From positions 30,576,218-30,640,217 of the forward strand of contig NC_134846.1 in NCBI RefSeq assembly GCF_965363235.1: a DNA stretch of 64,000 nt, written 5' to 3'. Below, one piece after another: positions 44,985 to 59,800 of this stretch. Numbering within the stretch: position 1 is the first letter of the stretch; every line of letters begins with the position of its first letter. The notes under the pieces were generated by a model. That model did no database searches and was not told where the DNA came from. It saw nothing but the letters and a program-made list of their open reading frames with translations. Both the position numbers and the translations under genes were made by a program. This stretch comes from Mytilus galloprovincialis. Its lineage: Eukaryota > Mollusca > Bivalvia > Mytilida > Mytilidae.

Positions 44985-47900
44985 GTGAACAATGTCGGTT
45001 CTCATCATCTGACATATTTTCAAATAGCTTTTTATCAATGACAAGCAAGAATTGATTAATTGCAAAATAGAACAGTTAACAGTTTTATGGTGAATGTTAT
45101 TTTGTGAAACTTAAGGATAATATGTTAGATTTAAAAGCTCTGAGTTTGATGAACAAATAATGATAACTTTGTGAGATTTCTGTTATCCAAGCTCTGGTTA
45201 ATACAATCAATACCTTTAAACAAAAAAAAAATATCAAAATTTATGATAATATTCTATGTATTGAACAATTGTTTGAGTACAAGGTTCTAGGGTATTGGTA
45301 ATTTCATTTTTGGCTTTGAACGTATACAATTTATATAAACATCCTTATTTTCAAGCTTGTGTAGGAAAAAATGCTTCAATTTATTTTTTACAGAAAAATT
45401 GTCCATAAATATAAGTTGTGTTTGAAAATGTAATATTAATTCTCACATCGTTACTGGTAAAAAACTAAAATTTAACTACATATGGACCTTGATAGCTTGA
45501 CTTTATTTATGTTCTTAGAATGTCACCTAATCACAGGCAAAAAACAAGAGCTAAAAGTTCAAATTGTATAAATTGTATAAAATATGAACTTTCAATGTTT
45601 TTTTTTAAAATATACTGTATTTTCACAAGTAACCTTCTTTTTAAGTAAAATTATCTAAGCCCTATTTCTTGTACAATCATTTTGTAACTATTGCAATTTA
45701 AAAATTTCGACAAGAAAAATTATAAACAATAAAAATAAACTCTCACTTTTGAAACTTACACATTTTTCCTACTAACAAAAAACAATCAGATAAATGTAAG
45801 AAAAACAGTTAACAGTGCATGAAGATTGTCTCCTATCAATAAACCAAAATAAGTTTCTGTTAGCCAATCAATGTGCAATTAGCCTTAAATACCTAAAATA
45901 CTGTACTATTTAAGTTTTTTTCTACAAAAAAGTTAAACAGATCTCATTCCTCAGATCTTAGCTCAAAATATCATACTATCAAAATGTAATTTTGTTTTCT
46001 CTATGACAATGATTAAGAAAGTTGGTCCTTTATTTTCTTGATTAAATGCATTAGCATACAGTACATTAAATAAATAATCTATTCTTTATATACAAACATG
46101 GTACTGTGTTGTCTTTTAATATTTAATCATATGATAATTTTACTCTGAAATTACAAAATGTTTAAAATAGCATTGAAAATTCAGATAGATTGTTTTTTTT
46201 TATTAATTGCTAGCAATTTCATTCTATATAGCTAATATTTATATACACTAGAGATACTTATAGTTTTCTGATTAACCTACTTTAAAGACATCTGTAAAAT
46301 TAGTTTGAAAGATGACAATATTAAACTAACTATGTTACCAAATAATTTTTGTTCAATGTGAGAACAAGTGTGAAAGTTTAAAATCAGACATTTTTTTATT
46401 ATGTCTCTTTATCAGGTAATCAACTAACAATGCTACATTTAAACTTATTGTAATTAAGGAATATGGTGATGACAAAAAAGACATGCATTGAAATATGATT
46501 TAGGAGTTATCTTTCCCTGGTAACTTTTTTACACTTTTTTTTTACTACTTAATTAGAAGTAAGTAAACACCTTTTGTATCTTTTTCTCAAAGTAAGTTAC
46601 ACCAGAAACTAACACAAACATTTCAGGTTTGGGGTCAGAAATTTCTATAGCATACATATATATAACATCTTAATTAATACTACCCACATCTGAAACAATG
46701 ATTAAATCATTAGAGTAGTCACATTAAAAGAAAACATTACAAAAAGAAAATATATAACAACATGTGAATATGTGCAATACACAATTATATAAAAAATTAA
46801 CACACTAAAACAATAAACTATAACAAACGAGGTAATTAACATCGTGAACAAAGCTTGTGATGGAAAATATGGCATTCATTCACACATATCTTTTTCTTTC
46901 CAACTAAAGTCATTTACAACAAGAAACAAATTCCAGTGGCTCTTTTCACAGAAAAAATCTTATAAGAAAAAGAACTTGTGAGAAATAAATATTTCTTCAT
47001 AACTCTGTTATTATTATAAATTAATTTTAATCATCAGAGCCCCAGTATTCTGAAATTCTGATTATTTGAATGTAACTTGAAGAATCATCTACCTCTAAAT
47101 AATTAAATTTTGGATGTAACATGTCTTCTGATAGGCTGAAAGTGTTTTATCTATCTGCTCATAGACATAATTTTGTCAAGTGACTGTGAGTCACCAATGT
47201 TTTTTTTTCTTCAAAATTCACGTTTTACAAATGGATTTTAGAATGAAATGATGAGGAATGACTAATATTTTTATGTCTATTTGAATAAAAAACCTAAAAA
47301 ATGTGGTGCATATCTTATCTTTAAGTAACTCACACAGGTTATTCAGTGTGTACCACATTATTTATGTCATTTCTTCATAAACTGAATAAATATTACAGTC
47401 ATTCCTTAAATATAAAAACTTTATGATCATAATCGATTTTATCCAATCTTGATAATGAGGCCATTTATAAAGTTATAAAGTTACAAATGCATGATGAGTG
47501 AAATTACATGCTATTTCAAGTCAAATAATTCTGGAATCTATATAACAGACCATAGTATTAGAGCTAATTTTCTACTGCATGTAGATCAAGATTTTGGTTA
47601 GCTTGCTTTCCATGTTTATGTTTTGTACAATTGTAATTAGTATAATGCCCAATCAAATTTTAATATGAAATATACAGGTTTAATGTATGCCTATATTATT
47701 GTATATTGATGGCAATTTTAATTACAAATCTTCAGTAAATGTTTATACAAACAAAGCAATCAAGCCAACCAAAGTTTTACTTTACAAGCTTTACGAAATT
47801 AGCTCTAATGGGTAAATTTCTTTGGCACAGATTGGTTAAACATCAATCGTAGAAAAAATCAAATAAAAAAATTATAATGATATACAATAAAACCTGTCTA

Positions 47901-49735
47901 TTACACTAAACCCCTTCAGTACTTTACATTTTGTGCAGTTTAGGCAGGTAGTTGTTTTGAAACAGGTTTAATATAAATGAATATTCAGTGATTATCCTAA
48001 TACAAGATTTTACTTAACACTAGTTTTCAGTTAACATTTGTCCAGTTTATGCAGTGTGCTATTTTATATCTTAAAAGGGTTAACAAAATTCTATATATTC
48101 TCAGAATGAATGAAACTGAGCAGCTCTCATGAAAAAAATCCTACAATTAAATTCAACTGTAAGTTATAATGAATGGGTAACTTCTTGTAAGTTTTTTGAG
48201 AAATGGATCACTGGTAAATTTTGAATAGTTGATTAGCATAAGAAGAGACAACTGCATTTAAAAAAAAAATGTTGACAAAATCTCATTTCTTTTAATTTTT
48301 GGGCAAACAAATCTTTAAAAATATAAAAATTACTTCAAACATATTAAGCAAGCAAGAGAAATACTATTAATAAATCCTATTAATATATACACATATTTAA
48401 CAGCTTTTGATTGAAAGGGACAAACAGAAAGCAGTTTACCAACATTTACAATTTCCATTACGCATAAAAATGCACGTTTGCATAGCTCAATTAATCTTTT
48501 ACATTACAACATTTCAACACTGCATACGTGTATTTAAAATAAAAATCAAATAGTGCTCTACAATATCTCTATACTTAAAAACACATAATAAGTATTAATA
48601 AAATAGACATATATTTCAAATCTAAAGCAAATGTTGTCAATTAAGGCTAAGAGATAAAATAATAAAAACAAATCATTAGTAGTTTTTGAGCAGGAACAAT
48701 ATGGAAATCGCTAAAATAACGATTTGCTTAAATTTTACCTTTAAAACTGAAGGTTTAGGCTGTTTTCACAATCTCACAAAAAAAATTAGGACACACATTG
48801 GTCATAAGTTAAAAGAAATGGTCAAAACTTCTGAGTTATTTTCTTGTACTATTATTTTGTGAAGTTATTTTTACCATAAATATGAGACAGACGTGGAAAT
48901 GATCTGGAATGTCAAATTGATCATAAAATAAAAGATCATTCCCAACAAGTCATCATACAATACTAGAACATTTGCCAACAATTTTTTAATCCAAAGTTTA
49001 CATAATGATTTTTTTTTCTTTGACAATAAAGATTTAGAATGAAAATAACTGTCACTTTTCAAAAAATCTTACAGTTAAAATATTTTAAAATCATGAAGCC
49101 TTCAGCTTATTTATGATTCATTCTTATTGTTAGATGTTTTCTTTAAAATCTCAAACCTATCATAATTAGAGAGTTACTACCCCTCTTTATTTTTTAATTC
49201 AAGCAAAGCTTTATTATATTCCAATCTACAGTATGTATCGTTTGCTTTCATAGCTAACCTAAACTGTGGTAAAAAGAATTAAAAAATCTAGAGAAAAAAA
49301 TAAACACACTAAAGGCACAATTTGTTTATCTTATACATCATACTGAATTGGTAACTGTAAAAAAAAACTTCCGTCTTTAAAAACTATCTATTGTGTCATC
49401 AGCTGAAAAATTAATAAAAGATCCTATATTCTTATTTCTTACAAATTATTCAAGGTATTCAATTATTTAAAAATGTCTAGTTTACAATTTATTGTTGCAT
49501 GAATGCTATGTAAAATGTCCAGTTTGGTAACAAAAGTTAATAATCTTGATTCCATTGCTGATGTTTAAAACCATCAAGATCTTAATTTTCATGCCATTCT
49601 ATCTCAAATATTCAAATTCATTTATTCTAGTGGCTCTACTGCATGTATGTATGTGATGCAGAAAAAAGGATATTTTCAATTATCAAACAAAAAATAAGAG
49701 CCCCTTCAGAATACACCATATTTCAAATTTTTACA
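44985..49735. other. Long repeat-poor AT-rich stretch downstream of epsin
   Basis: About 4.7 kb without any of the dispersed repeats that fill the rest of the window and without a supported gene. It lies 3' of the epsin stop codon (epsin reads toward it), so it could include a long epsin 3' UTR; no polyadenylation site was fixed. The earlier part (44560-44800) has an ORF that looks like repeat-derived or chance sequence. Confidence 0.4.
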
Positions 49736-49740
49736 AGTTT

Positions 49741-50040
49741 TAACAAGAATGTGTCCCCAGTACACGAATGCCCCACTCGCACTATCATTTTCCATGTTCA
49801 GTGGACCGTGACATTGGGGTAAAAACTCTAATTTGGCATTAAAATTAGAAAGATCATATCATAGGGAACATGTGTACCAAGTTTGAAGTCGATTGGACTT
49901 CAACTTCATCAAAAACTACCTTGACCAAAAACTTTAACCTGAAGCGGGACAGACGGACGGACGGACGAACAGACGAACGGACGCACAGACCAGAAAACAT
50001 AATGCCCCCCTACTACCGTAGGTGGAGCATAAAAATACTA
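49741..50040 (+). repeat. Dispersed repeat, family D, copy 1, with GACG-rich tract
   Basis: AACAAGAATGTGTCCCCAGT, CTAATTTGGCATTAAAATTA, CTACCTTGACCAAAAACTTT and GAAGCGGGACAGACGGACGG are in order, followed by a GACGGACG-type simple repeat (about 49945-49995). It matches 58160-58445. Confidence 0.9.
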
Positions 50041-50843
50041 GAAAACAGCTATATATCACATACTTCAACTTCAAACAATACCTACAGTAGCATGAACATA
50101 TGAAATACAAACAACATTATTGAACATTAAAAAAAATATTGATGCATAAAACTGGAACAATGAAACATATGCATATAATGATATAAAGACATTGTTAGAT
50201 TTTTTAATTTCCCATTCCCAAGCAAACGACTTAAAAAAAACAAGGAAAATGGTCAATGTTTTAGAACATGAGTTGAATGATGGGTGACATTTTTTAATGA
50301 CTGATTGACAGTATTGCCATATTCTGTTATATTCTTTTATATGTTTCAAAATAGTTCAAAGACATGAGTGAAAATAAACCCCTTTTAACATTATGAAAAA
50401 AACATTAAAAAAAATAATGACTTCTTAGGACTGTTCCATTTTAACATACATGGTACCATGGAAGGCATTATGAAACCAAAATTGAGAACTTCAAATACAT
50501 TTTCATAAAACAAAAAGTATTTTGACACCAACAATTAGTGAAGATTTTGAAGTGCCTTCCATCAGTCTCATGTGCGTTGAATGGTACAGCCCTTAATCAT
50601 AATAACTGATATACAAGCTTAAAAAATAAAAAAAACTGCACATACATGTACATGTATGACAGATTAGTAGTTTTTCATATTTTATCTTCCAAGTTTATTT
50701 TTAAAATCACTTCATGAACATGCTACTTCTAGACGTTGAGTAAACATTCATTTTCAAACAGCTTTCTCTCTTTCTTTCTCTTTCCATTCTCTAGAATATA
50801 TATAACGATACAAATTTTCAGAATTTCTATATTTTTCATACTT

Positions 50844-53800
50844 TCACAAAAATGGGTTGTAACTTTGTTGTTGGGGTTGCGCAGGTCCCGTCGTATTTAG
50901 TGGAGCTAAAGGTGCCGGCAGAAGTCCTGACGAAGCCGATTGTGAAAATCCTTGTTGTGTATTGCTCTGCAATTGACTCAATGTCATACGTGCAGGCTGA
51001 TTACTCATCTGTGCAGCGAAAGGATTTGATGTAGCTGGGGCTTCGAATGGATTCAAAGTTGCTGAAATTCAAAAGAATTGATTATTATCTCTAATTTCAG
51101 AAAATACACCACAAAATTTTCAACTGGAAAATGCCTTAATACAAAAAGATAAACATTGTAAACTCAATTCAGTTAAATTATAAAAAAAAATATTTTTAAA
51201 GTAGCTTAAACTTTTTTTTGAACAGCATAAAAAATATTGAAACTTCTTACAATGATAACATAAAAAAAATCTTTCAAACTTTATTTTCTCATTTGTATTA
51301 AACATGAAATGACTAACAAGAGGCTTCAAGGAATAAGTATAATCAAACCAGCATTTAATTGATGCAATGAAAAAAGAATACTTGGATTGAATTAAAATTA
51401 TGTGGGCCAGTTTTGTCCATCATTGTTGCTGTCTATCTATTATAATTTTCAAGCAATTACTGTAGGCAATATAGGAAAAATAATCTTTTCATTTCATTTA
51501 AAGGAAGGATTCAGATCATTTGATTTACTTTAAACCTTGTATCTGACATCATTTTCACTGTTTATACTTTCTGTGTATCTATAATAATAGATTTCTTGTC
51601 GTAAGGTAATCAATCCTGAGTATTTTTTTCATTAGACTTATTAGTAGATCTTATTTTGCTTATCATATTTTCTGTGTACAGTTTCACTCTATAGTTTCCA
51701 CAAACCACTTAACAACACAATAAATGAGAGCGAGAAAATATACTGTCATGGGTAATATTACTTCACAAAAATGTTCCTTCTTTTTCTTGAATTTTCTTTT
51801 TCTTGTTTGACTTGTTTTACATTTGTCCTTTTGGGGACTTTTATAGCCGACTGTGATATGGGCTTTGCTCATTGTTGAAGGCTGTACAGTCACCTATAGT
51901 TGTTAACTTCTGTGTCATTTAGTCCCTTATGGAGAGTTGTCTCATTGGCAATCATACCACATCTTCATTTTAATGAGAACAATAAAATTATAAACAAACC
52001 TTGTTTAGTACTTGTGGTAACCAGTTGATCTAAATTAACTAAATTAGCATTGTCTCCTAAAAATTCTTGTGGTGTTTTCCGATGTTTTTGTTGTTCTTGC
52101 TGTTGTAGTGAGGGTAATGTGTCTTGCATACCATCCATCAACCAGGGGTCTTTTTTCTCACCTAAAAAATAAGTACAATAATCACATGTATTTTTTGTTT
52201 GATTTGTGTTGCAATTAATAAAGCAACAAGTGAAAGTGTTTTGTTTAAGATAGGTATTTATCTGTTATAAAAAATAAATAGATAATGTTTTGATTAACGA
52301 ATTTATCTCCCTTATGCAAAACTATAAATTCTTGCCCTGCTTTGACTACACTTTTCATCCTTTTAAGCATATTTGTCATTTTTTAAGTGGTTTTGGATTT
52401 TCAAATATTTTGGCCTTGAGCATCACTGAAGAGTTGTTCTTCAAAATTCAAATTAGCAGTCAGGTTTGTTGATTATACAATAATACAATTCCCCCAAGTT
52501 TGTAAATGTTGGTGACCATGTTGACTGTTTAATTATTTTACATCAATAAAACAAAAATGTATCTATCAACAAAATTCATTTTTTAGGAAAAAATCTTTGG
52601 ATTTGTAATAAGAGATTTAATGATTTTAAGACAGCTTTATGTGCTTTCCATATAATTGTTCACCTATCTATAAAGAATTATTAATATTTCAGAAAAATAA
52701 TATATATATATATGTCCATCAATTCATATCTCACCACAGTAATTCATAATTCTAGCTTCAATTTCTGCTGTTTGCATTGTTCACCACATAGATGTTTTAA
52801 AATTAAAACACCCAATGTATATGTTTCATTCAATTTTTTTATTTTTTTTCATCTGTTCTCATAAAAAAATCAAGTATCAAACAGCAAAAATTTAATTTTC
52901 TTTCATATAGGAGATTTGTGGTATATATACATCAATAAGTTAGCTACCCAAGTTAAAAAACAACCAATTCTTGATTTAAAAACAGACCTCCAAGTGGATC
53001 AAATCCATCTAAACCTCCATGACTAATAGAAACTTTAGCGGGAGAGTTTCCGGTACTTCTGGAACTCAATAAATCAAATCCATCGTCTTCTTTCTGTCCA
53101 TTTGTTGTAGCTGCACTTGCTCCCATGCCAAACCCATTATCAAAGCCTGTGTTATTATCCATTGTGGGTGAGGAATCCCAGGGGGATTTCTGTCTAGGAG
53201 GTTGTGACTGAACTGCAGCAGATGCTGCTGGTGTTATCCATGGATCTGTAATTAAACAGGTCACAAACAAATTAAGTATTGTTTTAAAATTCCGTAATTT
53301 CTTAATGTATTCATTATATTGCAAAAATTGCAAAACTGTAATGAAATGTTTACCAAATTGTATTTAAAAGTCACATTTTAAAATTTAATATCATGATTTG
53401 TATTCAACAGTTTTTGAAATTATCTCAATAATTATCTCTTACATTTTTGTCAATTGTTTAACAATTAAATGTATAATAATAAATACACACAAACCATGTT
53501 GCTCTGGTTATATGAATATATAATTGCTTCTTCTTTTCCATTGAAAAAAATCAGTGTTATCTAATTCTGACAGATTATATTTGTAAATATATATACAAAA
53601 GTAAAATTAAAAAAAAATTGGCACCACTGTTCATATTTGCATTGAATACAGTCAATACAAAAACAATAATAGTACCTGAAGCTGCTACACTACTGTAAGG
53701 AGGTGGAGCCTGTGGCATTGCCAATGGGGCTCCCCATGGGTCTGCTGACACTTGTTGTTGTGCTGGTGACACTGTTCTAGCAGGAGATTGCCATGGGTCA

Positions 53801-56800
53801 GCAGTTGTAGGTGCTGGAGCTTGTACTGGAGCTCCCCATGGGTCTGTATTGGCTACAGGAGCTGGAATAGGAGCACCCCAGGGATCTGTTGTCAGTTGCT
53901 TGGGAGAGTCCAATGTTAGCAATCCACCGGGTTGTCCCTGTAAGATTAGAAAATATAAAATAGTTTCTGAATTATTGATTAAAAATATGTGTACATTTTG
54001 TCAATGCTAAAAAATTATCAAGTATCTACACATAACGAGAGTAGTGAATTAGCATTGTATTTGATTGGTTAACTGCAGATTCATTAGTAGTCATGTGATA
54101 TCAATTTTTGTTGCTTTCTTGGGTATAGGCTATGTTAACCACATATTCATTTTTTTATGTCATATGATGTACTATATCTTGTATGCAGACTTTGTGAAAA
54201 CCCTTAAATCAATATATATAAATTTGCTTCTTAACAGAAAAAATGAGAAGGTGGATGTAACAAATAAATGAAATAAGACAGCTAAGTTAAGCTTGTCTCT
54301 TCCAGTGACAACCATGAATACTCCCAGACATCATGTTCAGTTGAAACAGCCAAAATGGTTGGCCAGTAATAAATACACAGATATTTTTGTAATCCAAAAG
54401 GGGGGTCCAAAAAAGTTCTTACATGCAAAAATCTAAGGCGTTTATATGTCTAACTTGTGTTGGTGGTGTAAACATGGTAAATGCATAAAATGCTCAGAAA
54501 TTTATAAAAATGTATAAAATCACTGAAACTACATGCACATTCATCATAATATGCACACAATTGAGTTAGAGATGTAAGCTCCAATAAAAGCATATAAAAT
54601 AACATAAACAAGTCATTTACCACGTATCTAAAACTTTAAAACTGTGGCCAATAGAATTATTCATATACCTGTAACAATGGTAACAGTATGTACATATGAG
54701 AGGAGTATTTCATATCTACCGATAATCTATTTTTTTATCTTTCAAAGAAAGAGAAAAAAGTTTTATAGGGCATGTGATTGCTGGAAGCATTTGAAAACTT
54801 CCAATTCATATTTTTAAAATCTCTGATTTTTTCTTATACAGATTTTGGATCATACATGTAACATCCAGCCAATATGTATTTGTTAGAAGTTGTTTCTTCA
54901 ATAGAAAACAATCTCTAATCAAAACTTTGTCATGTTACTCATTTCAGAAAGCAAACACTGACAAAAGTCTGAAGTTATTTGTCTTGTACCATGTGTATAT
55001 GTTTTTTTTTAAATCAAGCTAACTTTCGGGGTAGCCTATGGAATAATATTCAATATTTTTTATACAGCCAAGTAGTTCATTGTAGTTTAAAGCGACTGTT
55101 GCAGCAGACACATGGATTCAGTACATTCATGCTAAAAAACACAATATCTGAACATGCTACACTTTAAATGCATTCCACAATATAGATAAATTGTATACAA
55201 TTTCAAAAGTTACATAGAAGGCTATATATATAAGGGAGTACTTGGATAAAAAATGCAGTAATTTCAAAGGTCAACTGGACAATATCCAGGATTTTTGGTT
55301 TTATTCTACTTAAAGGGAATTCTTTACTGGTACAATTGTTTATCAATAATAAAAAGAAAAGATACTTAAAATTTGCCATTTCAGTATTTTAAACAATCTG
55401 TTCACTATATATGTATATTTTGTGCTTTTAATTGTGTATGCCAAAACTTGGTTAAAAACACCTTCAATATAAAAAGAAGTGGTATGATTGTCAATGAGAC
55501 AACTCTCCACAAAAGTCAAACTGTCACAGAAATTAACAACTATAAATCACTGTATGACCTTCAACAATGAGCAAAGCATAAACAATGGTTATTTAATAGA
55601 TCATTTTAATATTAGTGTGTGAACAATTATTACAAGAAACTCCCAATAAACCCAACTATCTGACATGTCTGAAATGGCAAAAGCTATAAAGGTACCCAAA
55701 ATACAGGTACATTTGCACGTAAAGTAAATTCTGGTAAAAATTTTAAATCAGACGGACTGGTGTATAATATAAAATGTAGACCTTTGGAATGACTGGTAAT
55801 CATTTATGAAAACATGTACATATCAAATGCTTGGAAAGTTTGAAAACAGAAGATCAAACTCTTACTGTTGTTTTACTTTTACTTCTTCTTTCCTAAACAA
55901 AATAAAAATAATAACTAACAGACTTTAAAAAATCTACTTCTAGATGACAAAACAGAAATATCAATTTCTATTAAATAAAATTACATAAAATTACATTTAT
56001 CCATGTATACTGATAGAAAAATACCATCCCTCCTCCTTCCAAAAAAAATAATACTTAACTTGTCATTATATCAAACAAAAGGTATACACTGTACTAAGTG
56101 TATATGTAGTTTTAGCTATAAACATTTGTACATGATATATAATAACAGCATTAGTTAATTATATTGTCCCTTTTCCAAAACTATTCAAAATTTTGGTCTG
56201 AATTTGTTTTCTGTTTGTGTTCTTTTTTCATAATAAAATATAAATTACTTAAGCATGCTTTATATGATCAAAATACAAAACAATATGTGGCATTTGACCA
56301 AAAATTATTCTACTTTAACCTTGCCAAAAGATAAAAAAGTGAATAAGCACTGAGTAAGATGACATGTGCAGTGGCATGGAGGCATTGTGAAACATTGTGG
56401 ACTGACTATATCTGCCATTCTAGATGTGCTTAGGACTAGCATGACTTGCAGGTGAAATATACTATTTAAATGTAACATGTGTAATGGAGTTGGTATCTGG
56501 TTTATCATTTATCTGTAAATCAAAGCCCTTTTTACCAGAAATCTGTATTTAATAACCTGCCAACATCAATCAAAGATTTTATAGTTACAATATAAATGTA
56601 CTGTCAGAAAAATAAATTTTCTACCATAAAATCAACATTAATGTAAAAATAAGTAGATTTGGATTGATACCCAACAAGATACCTATCCTTCCAAGACCTC
56701 ATGATGGAGAGGATGATGTAAGTATCTATAAGTAACCATAGTAACCATAATGCCTACATGTTGTTTTCTGCTCTTTGTTTGGGTTATTGTCTCTTTAATT

Positions 56801-59800
56801 CATTCCCCTTTCCCATTCTTAATTTTATTTAACCATGTTAACATTGAGCAATAGCAACATTTTTAAATTCAAACTTATGCTTTCATAAAAATGATTGTCA
56901 ATCACAAACATTTCAGTAACACTTTGGATCAAGTTTTGTGAAAACATTTTTATGAAAAGAGCTGCAGAACTCATGAATTTGAGACATTTTTAAACTCACG
57001 TCATCTTGTGTTTTTCGACTTTCTTCCAAGGCCAGGGCTAATTTCACATCATCAGATTTCTGTTTCTTCAGTTCTTCGTCATGTTCTTCTTTACTCATTG
57101 CCAAGGCCAGTTGTAACTGTATTTCTTCTTCACCAGCAGATGATGGTCGGGCATATTCTACCATGTCACCTGACCTACGACGTACTTCTACAGGAGAAGC
57201 TAAAAGAACAATGATTATAATTACCATTATCATGATTTATCTTTAATCAAGCCAATTACAATGTTTTTGACTTTTCATAGACCAGTCACCTAATTCAAAT
57301 ACATATACTGTAAACCAATTTATTTTTGTGGATATTTTATTTCGCGTTTTAACCTTTCTAGGCCACTTCGCGACTATTTAATTTCGTGATTTTCTGACTA
57401 ACTTGATGAAGTTTAATAAGGAATGATCCAGGTTTTAAATATTTGCAACAATTTACAGTCACGTTATTTTCTTACTCGCGAAAGTCGCGAAAATAAGTTA
57501 TTTTACAGTATACATGTATTTTCAATGAACAAGCCTCAAAATAACTTTATAAATATCTTTTCTCATAAACCAAAATTACATTTTTGTCAGTTAATATTAA
57601 CACTTGCACAATGTCTGCATTTTGCATATCTGTTTTTAATTTCTTGTTTTTTCTAATCAAATGATATATATATCCTGGTTCAATCTAGCTTAACTTGTGT
57701 CCTTAACATACTTAACGTAAGCATTATGTTTAATTTTCTTTTTTTCTAGTTTTACATTTACCCTGACAATATATAATTAACTACAGTAACAATGTGCTCT
57801 AAAAAAAATCCAACTATTTGCAAGCTACTTGCTGAAATCTTAGGGAAAAGGATAGTACATACAATATAATAATTCAAGGGAATTTAAGCTTGCATAAAGC
57901 ACACACTATTAAAGAATACACATTCAAATCTAATATGTATTAGTAAAACATGTCAATCTACAATGATCTAGTATGCAGAAAATTCAGCTGCATGTAATAA
58001 ATATCCAATATTGCATGTAACATGCATTATAGTATCCCACTTAGCACAGTCTTGACTATCAGTTTTGCTGGTTTGTTAAAAAATAATTGAAGACAAGTCA
58101 TCCATCATGGGCTCATTAAGACCTGGAACCAGTTCATGTATGTAAACTTGATACATGTAGTAACAAGAATGTGTCCCCAGTTCATGGATGCCCCATCCAA
58201 CTATCATTTTCTATATTCAATGGACCGTGAAAATGGGGAAAAATCTCTAATTTGGCATTAAAATTAGAAAGACAATATCATAGGGCACATGTGTACTAAG
58301 TTTCAAGTTGATTGGACTTCATCTTTATCAAAATCTACCTTGACCAAAAACTTTAACCTGAAGCGGGACAGAGGGAGAGAGACGGACGAACAGAACTACA
58401 CACTGACTAGAAAACATCTTGCCCATAAATGGACATAAAAATAAACTCAGGTTGCTTTGTTGTTGATATGGAAGTATAAATAGGTGGAAAACACTGTCAT
58501 GACTGTTTTTTATGAGTTTAAACTTGAAAGTATTAATATAAACCTTGTGTGCAACATGTATGTTGTTTATCATGTTTATAGGAAATTATGAAAGGTAAAA
58601 ACAGCTTTTATTTAGTCGCTTTGAGGATTATACAATTGAAAAGAAATAAAACAACAAAACATATTTTTCATTATTGTCTCCCTTATTCCTGAAATGAAGT
58701 CGAAGTGAATAATATTAAATCTTGTGATTTCATAAAAAAAATTCTAAATTATATTAATAATTTTTTTTTAACTGTAACTAATTTCTCGCAACTTTTTCTC
58801 ATCCAATTATACACTGAATTCTTGAAAGTCTTTTTAATTTTTCTACATCATGTACATTATAAACAGTCTTACTACAACATGTACATGTACTAAACAGATA
58901 ATGCTAACAGGATAATAACTGCCTGTGAACTAATACTTAACACTTATTTTGTTAAATTCAGGGATTTCCAAAATGCACTAATCATAATCTACCTATAGCT
59001 ATACTCAAGCACAATTTTTATACCAGTATATCATTTGTAACCTGTGGGTACATGTACTTACTTAAACATGATAAACTTTCTAATCATTAGTAGAAAAGAT
59101 AGAGTAATAAACATGATAAACTTTCTAATCATTAGTAGAAAAGATAGAGTAATAACTAAATAAGACATGTAAAGAGTTGAAATGGCTAACAGAGTTCTCA
59201 CTAAGGCGAGTCCATGAGTCCTGGACTCATCAAAATCTGGCTGGACTCACCATTTTCAAAACTGGTGAGTCCACAGATACGTCAAGATTGAAATATTTTG
59301 TATAAACTGAACATAGTTTAACACTAATATCGTCATTTAATGGCAAAAATTTAAAAGTGATCTGAATTTAATGTCATTTCATTGCTCTGTTAGGAAATGG
59401 AGACTTTAATATTATATTATATTGCATAAACATTTTCTTCTTGCTGTTGTACTCATCATGGCCAAAAATGACGAGTCCCTGGACTCGCCTTCAAAATCCT
59501 TAGCGAGAACCCTGGGCTAAGCTGAACTCTAATGCAGGGATAAATCTTTCATAGTCTGCTAAATAAATAATAAAATGCAACAGCAAGTTAATTATAAAAG
59601 GAGAATAATGACATAAATAAGTAAATACTAATAGTGATTTTTGTCTAATCATAGATATATAGGAAGATGTGGTATGAGTGCCAATGAGACAACTCTCCAT
59701 CCAAATAACAATTCATAAAACTAAAGTTTGTATATACCCTTAGTACCAAAACTGTTGATATAAAATAAATTTTCAAGTTAAAATTAAAATTAACTTGCTC

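Noticed and set aside
50852-51034. Plus-strand ORF opposite the last epsin exon
   Set aside because: It is an antisense shadow of the NPF-containing exon with no family features.
52953-53333. 126-residue minus-strand ORF as its own protein
   Set aside because: It is epsin exon 52988-53245 with intron read-through at both ends.
57008-57214. Plus-strand ORF opposite epsin exon 3
   Set aside because: It is an antisense shadow of the UIM exon.
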